Made by a program: the position numbers and the translations under genes
Assembly: GCA_027310925.1 (NCBI GenBank)
Contig: DAICZX010000049.1
Span: 1 to 5,622, forward strand
DNA: 5,622 nucleotides
Origin: Candidatus Parcubacteria bacterium
Lineage (GTDB): Bacteria > Patescibacteriota > Minisyncoccia > Phycocordibacterales > Phycocordibacteraceae
Reading direction: 5' to 3'
The notes under the pieces: model-generated
Databases searched by the model: none
The model's input: only the letters and a program-made list of their open reading frames with translations
Told to the model about the DNA's origin: nothing
In this document: positions 1 through 4,534 of the stretch, piece by piece
Numbering within the stretch: the first letter of the stretch is position 1
Layout: each line of letters begins with the position of its first letter

Positions 1-2
1 GC

Positions 3-356
3 GACGATCGCGGCGGAGGCGGTGCGCTCTTGATGATTCTCGCAGTCGTTGGGATCGCGCTCGCGCCTCTGGCCGCGAAGCTTATCGAACTTTCCATTTC
101 GCGCCGGCGCGAGTATCTCGCCGACGCTTCGGGCGCTCTTCTCACGCGGTATCCAGAAGGTCTCGCTTCTGCGCTCGGAAAGATCGGCGCTTACACTATG
201 CCGATGAAGAACGCGAATCTCGCGACAGCACACCTCTTCATCGGCGATCCTTTTGGAGCGAAGTCGGGCGGCAGTTCCGGCTGGATCGAGCGGCTCTTCT
301 CGACGCACCCGCCGATCCCAGACCGCATCAAAGCCCTCCTCAGCCCGCAGGAGTGA
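3..356 (+). CDS. htpX: HtpX-like M48 family zinc metalloprotease, C-terminal part (5' end outside window)
   Basis: This is the last 117 codons of a membrane-bound zinc endopeptidase of the HtpX/M48B type, which degrades misfolded membrane proteins. The reading frame is open to the left edge, so the gene starts outside the window and the TTG/ATG codons near position 30 are internal. Visible parts, in order, are a glycine-rich loop, a hydrophobic segment (about MILAVVGIALAPLAAKL) and the motif SRRREYLADASGA. In this family the Glu of REYxAD is the third zinc ligand and the Asp is conserved. After that come the helix TRYPEGLASALGKI and the terminal STHPPIPDRIKAL box, both typical of HtpX. The HExxH active site lies upstream and is not seen. 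Base composition is GC-rich, unlike the following genes. The family call is firm; htpX as opposed to another M48B paralogue is an inference. Confidence 0.93.
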   Translation, partial: DDRGGGGALLMILAVVGIALAPLAAKLIELSISRRREYLADASGALLTRYPEGLASALGKIGAYTMPMKNANLATAHLFIGDPFGAKSGGSSGWIERLFSTHPPIPDRIKALLSPQE

Positions 357-366
357 ATAAACCGCT

Positions 367-396
367 GGACACGAAGGGGTTGTCCGTAGTATTTTC
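367..396 (+). terminator. Possible weak terminator after htpX
   Basis: A short hairpin GGACA / TGTCC (367-371 with 381-385, 9-nt loop) starts 10 bases after the htpX stop. It is followed by GTAGTATTTTCTT, a poor U tract. The position fits a terminator, but the stem has only 5 bp, so the call is weak. Confidence 0.3.
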
Positions 397-457
397 TTAC
401 TCGGCCGTTCATTTGAGCCGTAGGAATCATAACGAATACTAGGATAGGAGAATAGCG

Positions 458-702
458 ATGGCAAATGTACAGATATTGGGATTAGCCTTTTCGCAGCGTG
501 CATACGTCGATCAACATATCCGCAACGGCAATACTCCAAACAGTGTCGGTGACTGGGGCACAAGAAGGGGAAGGTCTTACCAAGACAGCAATCACGGAGC
601 TATCTTGCAACATTTGTTAATACCATCAATAACGGAAGAAAATTTGCACGGAAGACGAAGGTAAAGATCCGTCAACGGAGACGGGTAGCAGATTACACCT
701 AA
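458..702 (+). pseudogene. Small basic-protein gene, probably frameshifted
   Basis: I do not recognise this gene. An ATG at 458 follows a good Shine-Dalgarno stretch (AGGATAGGAG, 441-450). The frame runs MANVQILGLAFSQRAYVDQH and on to a stop at 662-664, giving 68 aa, but its second half looks unlike a protein. In the -1 frame an open stretch follows a stop at about 549, contains TFVNTINNGRKFARK then TKVKIRQRRRVADYT, and stops at 700-702, four bases before the terminator stem. The simplest reading is one gene of about 80 aa with a highly basic C-terminus that lost one base around 548-570, near runs of G and A. The basic tail suggests nucleic-acid binding, which is inference only. Alternatives are a real 68-aa protein ending at 664, or no protein at all. 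The SD and terminator support a transcribed unit. Confidence 0.45.
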
Positions 703-706
703 CATC

Positions 707-739
707 AATCGGGCTTGCCGCGTGGTAAGCCCGATTTTA
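707..739 (+). terminator. Strong intrinsic terminator
   Basis: AATCGGGCTT (707-716) pairs perfectly with AAGCCCGATT (727-736). GCC/GGT extends the stem to 13 bp, with one G-U pair and a GCGT tetraloop, and it is followed by TTTTAA. It closes the small gene at 458-702 and insulates the tRNA downstream. Confidence 0.85.
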
Positions 740-805
740 ATAATTGCGTGCACAACAGTCTAAATTTTGGTAGAGTTTCCTGGTTGCAGAGCGGTGCGAG
801 ATACT

Positions 806-895
806 GGAGGCGTCGCATAGCGGTCTAGTGCACCGCCTTGGAAAGGCGGCAGGCTCGAAAGGGTCTCGAGAGTTCGAATCTCTCCGCCTCCGCCA
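806..895 (+). tRNA. tRNA-Ser (anticodon GGA)
   Basis: A complete class II tRNA of 90 nt including an encoded CCA. The acceptor stem GGAGGCG (806-812) pairs with CGCCTCC (885-891), with discriminator G892 and CCA 893-895. The anticodon stem CCGCC (833-837) pairs with GGCGG (845-849) around the loop TTGGAAA, giving anticodon GGA at 840-842. The T arm is GAGAG-TTCGAAT-CTCTC (868-884). About 18 nt between anticodon stem and T stem form the long variable arm typical of serine tRNAs. It reads UCC and UCU codons. The gene stands alone between a terminator and an accessory stretch, and its 3' end is partly repeated at 950-974. Confidence 0.95.
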
Positions 896-949
896 ACAGT
901 ACTTTTTATCGGTAGTATGCCGAAACCCTATATTTTGCAACGTATTTTC

Positions 950-974
950 AGTTCGAATCTCTGCGCCCTCGCGA
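950..974 (+). repeat. Imperfect copy of the tRNA-Ser 3' end (att-like scar)
   Basis: The 25 bases match the tRNA-Ser 3' end (871-895) at 21 positions, and the first 13 (AGTTCGAATCTCT) are identical. The T-loop and 3' T-stem sequence is preserved, while the acceptor part has drifted and the CCA reads CGA. No tRNA body precedes it, so it is not a second tRNA. Integrases of islands and phages often recombine in the T-arm/3' end of tRNA genes and leave such a copy. A truncated tRNA duplication would look the same. Confidence 0.5.
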
Positions 975-978
975 TAAT

Positions 979-1008
979 TTGCAGAAGTTAGATTATTCGT
1001 GCCATAAT
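979..1008 (+). promoter_or_regulatory. Candidate sigma70-type promoter for the 1035 gene
   Basis: TTGCAG (979-984) and CATAAT (1003-1008) are separated by 18 bp and each match the consensus at four or five of six positions. Transcription would start near 1015, about 20 bases before the ATG chosen for the next gene. It lies immediately downstream of the tRNA 3'-end copy. Confidence 0.4.
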
Positions 1009-1034
1009 TCCACACACTTATGGAACATAGAACA

Positions 1035-1547
1035 ATGCCAATTACTGAAGACGCCGTTTTAAAAGCGCAAATGGAATTTGAAGAGAAACTTCAGAATGAA
1101 ACAGAATTTCCTGGTGCAATCTCTGGACAAGAAGTTTACATATATTGGAATTTGATGAACGTCTGGTTTAACAAGCTTTCAGCCGAGAACCGCTATAACG
1201 ATGAGATGACGCAGAAATTGCGCAACGACTGGTTGGATTATATGGAGGTGGTTGGAGACAGTAGCGAATATAACTGGCTCTCGTTAGAATCCCACAGCAA
1301 CCACAGCAATGAGACGAAAGATAATGTGGAATCGGACTCATGGAGAAAAAAACATATTTTTGCCGCAAGAAAAATGCTTGCTATACGGGATGCTTTTGCA
1401 GTGTCAGTCGGCCAAGAAGCTGTTAATGAACTGGCTAAAGTTCAAGCTCTAAAATATGAGGACTTTAGTCGTTTCGGTAAGTTAGCCCCGGATGGTTTTA
1501 AGTGGGATCTTGGCCAAAGGAATCTTGTGCCAAAAAAAGACTTCTAA
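1035..1547 (+). CDS. Orphan soluble protein of unknown function, 170 aa
   Basis: I do not recognise a family. The product is acidic to neutral and appears soluble and mostly helical, with no signal peptide or membrane segment. It starts MPITEDAVLKAQMEFEEKLQ, has an aromatic stretch (YIYWNLMNVWFNKL) and a hydrophilic middle (HSNHSNETKDNVESDS). A helix-prone half follows with KKHIFAARKMLAIRDAFAVS, and the end is basic (RNLVPKKDF). I chose the ATG at 1035 because GGA (1022-1024) sits 10 bases upstream as a weak ribosome site. The in-frame ATG at 1020 would add five residues (MEHRT) but has no Shine-Dalgarno. Codon use is AT-rich, in clear contrast with htpX and the FN3 gene, which supports acquisition by transfer. 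The consistent codon pattern over 170 codons supports a real gene. Confidence 0.75.
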   Translation: MPITEDAVLKAQMEFEEKLQNETEFPGAISGQEVYIYWNLMNVWFNKLSAENRYNDEMTQKLRNDWLDYMEVVGDSSEYNWLSLESHSNHSNETKDNVESDSWRKKHIFAARKMLAIRDAFAVSVGQEAVNELAKVQALKYEDFSRFGKLAPDGFKWDLGQRNLVPKKDF

Positions 1548-1607
1548 GACACATCACCTGTTCCGAATCTTTTCGACGCATCCCACATTGCTTAACGCAA
1601 GGTCTCC

Positions 1608-1841
1608 ATGGATCACAAAAAGAAGCTCACGACTTGTGGTTTGGTGTTAAATCTTATCGGGACACTTATCATGATCATTCCCATATTTTTGCCACAGCAG
1701 ATCGGGGATAGTTTTATTGTAAGCATGAGTAAGAGCACCGGCGAGTACACCCAATATGGAGATATTAAAAATAGACGTATTGATGCAGTGGGAATTATCC
1801 TTTTAGGCTCCGGTTTCATTCTTCAGCTTGCTGCTTTGTAA
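1608..1841 (+). CDS. Small two-helix membrane protein, 77 aa
   Basis: A short hypothetical inner-membrane protein. After a basic N-terminus (MDHKKKL), residues about 8-29 form a hydrophobic helix (TTCGLVLNLIGTLIMIIPIF). A polar loop of some 28 residues follows (QIGDSFIVSMSKSTGEYTQY and beyond), then a second helix at the C-terminus (AVGIILLGSGFILQLAAL). The basic N-terminus suggests it is cytoplasmic with the loop outside, by the positive-inside rule. AAGG at 1599-1602 gives a modest ribosome site five bases before the ATG. It begins 60 bases after the 1035 gene on the same strand, so the two may share a transcript. No family is recognised, and small bitopic or ditopic proteins of this kind cannot be assigned a function from sequence. 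Confidence 0.65.
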   Translation: MDHKKKLTTCGLVLNLIGTLIMIIPIFLPQQIGDSFIVSMSKSTGEYTQYGDIKNRRIDAVGIILLGSGFILQLAAL

Positions 1842-2026
1842 GCAGTAACTTATATGGTACGACTGTATAACCGGTTCGTAGTGGCCGAAGGCAAAAATAG
1901 AGACCTGCTTCCCGTCGGAGAGAATGAACGCTTATATCGTAAAGGGGAGGGTAGCGCATTGCTGACTGTAGCCTAAAGGGGCGGCGATTACGCGAAAAAA
2001 GCCACAGAGGTATGTAGAAAAAGCGT

Positions 2027-2456
2027 ATGACAATCCTTTCATCTATTGTACGGGCACTTTTCTGGTGTGGGTTTTTGGGTCTCGCGTGTTTAGCGCACCC
2101 GACGGCGCATACGGTTTCCGTCGAGTCATACATCTCTTCTTCAACTCCAAATGCGGTTACGGTGGTGACGACTGTTAATGGCAGCTCAACTACACAAGTC
2201 ATTCCAGCGCCATATGGCGTAAAGACGAGCGTGGTGGAGACGTATAACGGTATGGTTCCAGTAACAGAATCATCGACGACTCCTCTTACGCAAGCCGATA
2301 TTCAACAGATGCAGAAACAGGAGACGGGTGCCGAGAAACAGATACACGCTATGCAGCAGCAAATAGACCTGATATTCGCCGATCAAAAAAGATGTTCCAG
2401 GATATGTGGAGCAGCCTTCCGCAGACGTAAAGGCTCGGCCACCAGAAGGATATTGA
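2027..2456 (+). pseudogene. Secreted coiled-coil protein gene interrupted by a one-base shift at an A6 run
   Basis: Unknown family. From ATG 2027 the frame encodes a signal peptide (MTILSSIVR, then ALFWCGFLGLACLAH). A Ser/Thr/Val-rich exported stretch with beta character follows (VSVESYISSSTPNAVTVVTT and onward), then a Gln-rich coiled coil (ADIQQMQKQETGAEKQIHAM) to about residue 120. At A6 (2385-2390) the frame turns into an Arg/Ser-rich tail that runs through the hairpin downstream and stops at 2522-2524. Dropping one A restores FADQKDVPGYVEQPSADV then KARPPEGY with a stop at 2454-2456, a 142-aa product that ends before the hairpin. The restored version is much the more protein-like. The shift may be a real mutation, a sequencing or assembly error in a homopolymer, or slippage. 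The ribosome site is weak (AGAAAAAG just upstream). Confidence 0.6.
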
Positions 2457-2474
2457 GGTCTGACAAAAATAAAA

Positions 2475-2503
2475 CCCCGAGCCGCCATTCAGCAAGCTCG
2501 GGG
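2475..2503 (-). terminator. Intrinsic hairpin terminator, T tract on the minus strand
   Basis: CCCCGAGC (2475-2482) pairs with GCTCGGGG (2496-2503) around a 13-nt loop. Read on the minus strand the stem is followed by TTTTATTTTTG, a good U tract. On the plus strand only GATGTCTTTC follows, which is poor. It may also protect the end of the plus-strand gene that stops at 2456. A second minus-oriented terminator lies upstream at 2779-2811. Confidence 0.65.
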
Positions 2504-2778
2504 GATGTCTTTCAATTCCCTTAAACCGGAACATCGTTCGGTGTTCGGGACCTCTGTCCTCTCCTGATAGACTGAGGAACGTCTTCGCCAGGATCGTGGC
2601 TGTTTTCTACCGGACCGTCACACGTCTTTTCGGCATGAATAAGGTGGCATGTTACGCATCGGCTGCCAATCCCTGTTACAGCGATTGAGGATGCGGGGTT
2701 TACTCTCTAGATCAGATCCCCGAAGCGGTTCAAAACGATCTGCTCCTCCGAGTACCCAAGAAGGTATAGAGAAAACAA
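2504..2778. other. Gene-free stretch between two minus-oriented terminators
   Basis: I see no convincing protein gene on either strand in these 275 bases. Open frames here are short, lack ribosome sites or overlap the RT gene in another frame. Small hairpins exist, including an 8-position stem with one mismatch at about 2526-2549 (CCGGAACA / TGTTCGGG) and GCCA/TGGC near 2588-2601. A small minus-strand RNA ending at 2475 is possible but not supported further. Confidence 0.35.
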
Positions 2779-2811
2779 AATCGCTAGCAATCAGTTGTAT
2801 TGCTAGCGATT
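2779..2811 (-). terminator. Strong intrinsic terminator of the RT gene, overlapping its stop codon
   Basis: A perfect 13-bp stem (2779-2791 with 2799-2811; core ATCGCTAGCAAT) surrounds a 7-nt loop. On the minus strand it is followed by TTTTGTTTTCTC. The stem begins at the last base of the RT stop codon (TGA, 2813-2811), so transcription ends immediately after translation. Confidence 0.85.
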
Positions 2812-3878
2812 CAACGATACTTCGACCAAGCGGTCTCAAACTTCTTACAAAGTGCAAAGGTCTTGCGATCGGTCGCCGTCGGCTCTTCAACATTCTTATA
2901 GTAATAGATGAACTCAGCGACGAGCCCGCTTACTTTTTTCGGCCAGTCCATTTGCCAGGCGAGATAACCTCCGATCATCCCGTGTAAACGTCTTCTTTTC
3001 TTTTGGGGGAATACGAGTGTCGCCCGCTTGGATTTCTCCTCAGTTATCGAAGGATCTCGTAAACCCATCTTCGTGACAGACACTCTCCCCATTTCGCGAG
3101 AAAGGACGTACGACTTCCTATGATTTACTCCGACTCCTGCACGGGTGATGTGTCGCCGCAACTCTCTACGGATATCCGTGATGATTGGTTTGTCTCTTGA
3201 GAAAACACAATCATCGGCATACCGTGTGTAGGTGATACCGTATTTCTTGCAAAGTCTGCGCAACGGCGCATCCATGAACACTTCGCAGTAGAGATTAAAG
3301 AGGAACGGTGACAATGGACCGCCGACGGCAAGACCCCGGCCATACATTCCAGAGCAAAACGACGCAAGGAAAGTATGTACCGACGGGAATTGCGGATCAT
3401 TCCTCAGCTCACCTAGGAACAAAGCGCTTTCTCCGAGCATAGACAGTGAGAAGTCGAGCCGGTACGCATCGTATTTTCTTACATATACGATGAGTGCGGC
3501 CAATCTCCCAAGATCAATGCTAGGGTATGCGTTCCGGATGTCAGTGATGTAAAAGAACTTTCCCTGCGAGTGTTCCTGTGCATTCTTGAGATTATTTGAG
3601 CCTTTTACGAACGCAGCGGAAGAGGGAAGTCGGCGCAGCGTATAATTATTCCTCTCTCCCATTGCATGTATTCCCACCCGTAGCCACTGACCAAAGAGCT
3701 TGTGAAGCTTCCGCATCGACTTATTGGGGCAACCAATTAGTCGACGCTTATCCCCCATTTCTTTCCAATGGAAATCTATCCGTGGGTATCCATTGCCTGC
3801 AGTTACGGTTCGCAGCAGATCTGTTAACTCATTTTCCACATGCGGCTCTTGAAGAGCCGCGGAGTGTGTTTCTCGCAT
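2811..3878 (-). CDS. Retron-like reverse transcriptase, 355 aa
   Basis: An RNA-directed DNA polymerase that would copy RNA into DNA in the cytoplasm. Motifs in order are KRRLIGCPNKSMRKLHKLF (44-62, RT motif 2) and NAQEH (99-103), which matches the NAxxH signature of retron RTs. Then come YITDIRNAYPSID with catalytic D113 (motif A), GGPLSPFLFNLYCEVF (186-201, motif 4) and ITYTRYADDCVFS with D222/D223. VNHRKSYVLS and VSVTKMGL follow, the latter in the place of the retron VTG motif, then the basic thumb FPQKKRRRLHGMI. Length fits stand-alone retron RTs; no maturase, protease or nuclease domain is fused. The usual LPQGAPTSP box reads LAVGGPLSP, without the normally conserved Gln. I start at ATG 3878 because GGAGAG lies 5 bases upstream. 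The frame stays open to ATG 4121, but those 81 codons look non-coding. Retron-like is well supported; the exact RT class is not settled. Confidence 0.88.
   Translation of the reverse strand: MRETHSAALQEPHVENELTDLLRTVTAGNGYPRIDFHWKEMGDKRRLIGCPNKSMRKLHKLFGQWLRVGIHAMGERNNYTLRRLPSSAAFVKGSNNLKNAQEHSQGKFFYITDIRNAYPSIDLGRLAALIVYVRKYDAYRLDFSLSMLGESALFLGELRNDPQFPSVHTFLASFCSGMYGRGLAVGGPLSPFLFNLYCEVFMDAPLRRLCKKYGITYTRYADDCVFSRDKPIITDIRRELRRHITRAGVGVNHRKSYVLSREMGRVSVTKMGLRDPSITEEKSKRATLVFPQKKRRRLHGMIGGYLAWQMDWPKKVSGLVAEFIYYYKNVEEPTATDRKTFALCKKFETAWSKYR
3842..3860 (-). promoter_or_regulatory. Perfect hairpin inside the first codons of the RT mRNA
   Basis: GCGGCTCTTGAAGAGCCGC is a 9-bp inverted repeat around one base, in practice a 7-bp GC-rich stem with a 5-nt loop. 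It covers codons 7-12 of the RT, about 16 bases after the start codon. A stem here could modulate initiation or mark the junction between an upstream structured RNA and the message. It is visible in the sequence; the role is inferred. Confidence 0.4.
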
Positions 3879-4345
3879 GATGGCTCTCCAAAACGATAAG
3901 GGTTTGGGTTGAAAAGGACTCCGTCTAGTGCTGCCAGGAAGAAAATCATTCGCCGGGTAACTGCGACTACCAGACGACCGACGGGCGTGGCGGCACGTCT
4001 TTTCCAATGGCCGGTCCTGCTGCGGAATCGCTGCAAGAGTCACGACCTCTGCCCGGGTCATAGCGCAAAAGATTGCACTATGGGGAGGCTGGTAAGACCC
4101 CCTACCTGCCACAATACCCAAACATCTGGGCTTACTATGACAGATTTTTACTCCTACGTGATTTAGAGTCTACATCTACTACAAACGCGGATCGAAGCAA
4201 ATGATTACAGCTTCTTCCTGGCTACCCTGATCCTCCACAAGCCTACCAGATTGCACGTTGCAAAACAAAGTGTGCCGTTTTCATAAAATTAAACCTACAA
4301 ACAGGATCTCGCATATCTCCCGTCTGACGGAGGTGGCGTTGATCG
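3879..4345 (-). ncRNA. Candidate structured non-coding region upstream of the RT (msr-msd position)
   Basis: About 470 bases without a convincing gene lie directly upstream of the RT, where retrons encode the template/primer RNA. On the minus strand there are four stem-loops. CCCA/TGGG is at 4117-4130. GGC-A-GGTA / TACC-A-GCC (4087-4110) has an A-A mismatch. CATAGTGCAA / TTGCGCTATG (4059-4082) has 10 bp with one G-U and a TCTT loop. TGC-A-GCG / CGC-A-GCA (4018-4035) again has an A-A mismatch. GTCATAG / CTATGAC (4135-4141 with 4057-4063) could close the first three. What is missing is an obvious long msd hairpin and a clear a1/a2 pair over the whole unit. Ends are not defined. Stems of this size can occur by chance, so this is a hypothesis based on position plus folding. 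Confidence 0.35.
3884..3889 (-). promoter_or_regulatory. Ribosome binding site that sets the RT start
   Basis: GGAGAG on the minus strand lies 5 bases before the ATG at 3878. None of the in-frame start codons further upstream (ATG 4121, and ATG near 4060) has a comparable site. This is the reason for choosing the 355-aa protein over the 436-aa open frame. Confidence 0.7.
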
Positions 4346-4468
4346 TTATCGCGGAAGTTTATTACTATATTTCGTGTCAACCGAAACCACCCTGCGAGTA
4401 AGGTTTGTGCGGATTAACTGCCGAATGGTTGACACCAGTGTATAAAAATCAAGGGTGAAAGGACCCAT
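4346..4468 (-). CDS. Possible 40-aa small protein
   Basis: ATG 4468 follows AGGGAG with a 6-base spacer, a very good ribosome site, and the frame runs to TAA at 4346-4348. The product would be MGPFTLDFYTLVSTIRQLIR and so on to KYSNKLPR, a basic peptide with one amphipathic segment and no recognised relatives. It sits just after the terminator of the FN3 gene and before the candidate RNA region. The same bases form the inverted repeat at 4374-4435, so it may instead be part of a structured leader. The ribosome site is the only real support. Confidence 0.28.
   Translation of the reverse strand: MGPFTLDFYTLVSTIRQLIRTNLTRRVVSVDTKYSNKLPR
4374..4435. repeat. 9-bp inverted repeat GTGTCAACC / GGTTGACAC
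   Basis: GTGTCAACC (4374-4382) and GGTTGACAC (4427-4435) are perfect inverted copies 44 bases apart. Between them lie smaller stems (AAACC/GGTTT and CGG/CCG), so a branched RNA or a two-site protein operator is possible. The TTGACA inside each arm matches a -35 box, but I find no -10 at 15-19 bases from either copy on the relevant strand. Confidence 0.45.
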
Positions 4469-4487
4469 ACTGCTCTCCCTTATGCAT

Positions 4488-4516
4488 AAACAAACCGCCC
4501 AATTGGCGGTTTGTTT
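4488..4516. terminator. Bidirectional intrinsic terminator
   Basis: AAACAAACCGCC (4488-4499) pairs with GGCGGTTTGTTT (4505-4516), 12 bp around a CAATT loop. The A/T ends supply short U tracts on both strands. On the minus strand it follows the stop of the FN3 gene by about 18 bases and is that gene's terminator. It also separates that gene from the RT unit. Confidence 0.85.
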
Positions 4517-4534
4517 TGCAACACCACGCTGTCG

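Noticed and set aside
737..1015. Minus-strand 92-aa open frame containing RRRRDSNSR
   Set aside because: It is the antisense of the tRNA-Ser gene; this Arg/Ser pattern is the usual false ORF across serine tRNAs.
2618..2893. Minus-strand 91-aa open frame overlapping the RT 3' end in another frame
   Set aside because: It overlaps the basic-motif end of the RT, runs through the strong terminator stem, and lacks a start with a ribosome site.
2649..2987. Plus-strand 112-aa open frame
   Set aside because: It lies antisense to the RT 3' end and crosses the RT terminator; no ribosome site and no protein-like pattern.
3824..4036. Minus-strand 70-aa open frame overlapping the RT start (contains GVLFNPNPYRFGEPS)
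   Set aside because: Parts look protein-like, but the first codon is a poorly supported TTG, the only other ATG (3949) has no ribosome site, and the frame overlaps the well-supported RT start by about 55 bases. It could be revisited if homologues conserve it.
3879..4121. 81-codon N-terminal extension of the RT up to an ATG at 4121
   Set aside because: No ribosome site, low-complexity Arg/Pro/Ser-rich sequence that matches nothing expected in an RT N-terminus, and it runs through strong hairpins. ATG 3878 has GGAGAG at the right distance.
4427..4446. Plus-strand promoter from TTGACA followed by TATAAA
   Set aside because: The boxes are only six bases apart; no -10 lies at a workable distance and no plus-strand gene follows.
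2811..4534. Group II intron
   Set aside because: The RT has no maturase or endonuclease domain, and I see no domain V-like hairpin between the RT stop and 2475.
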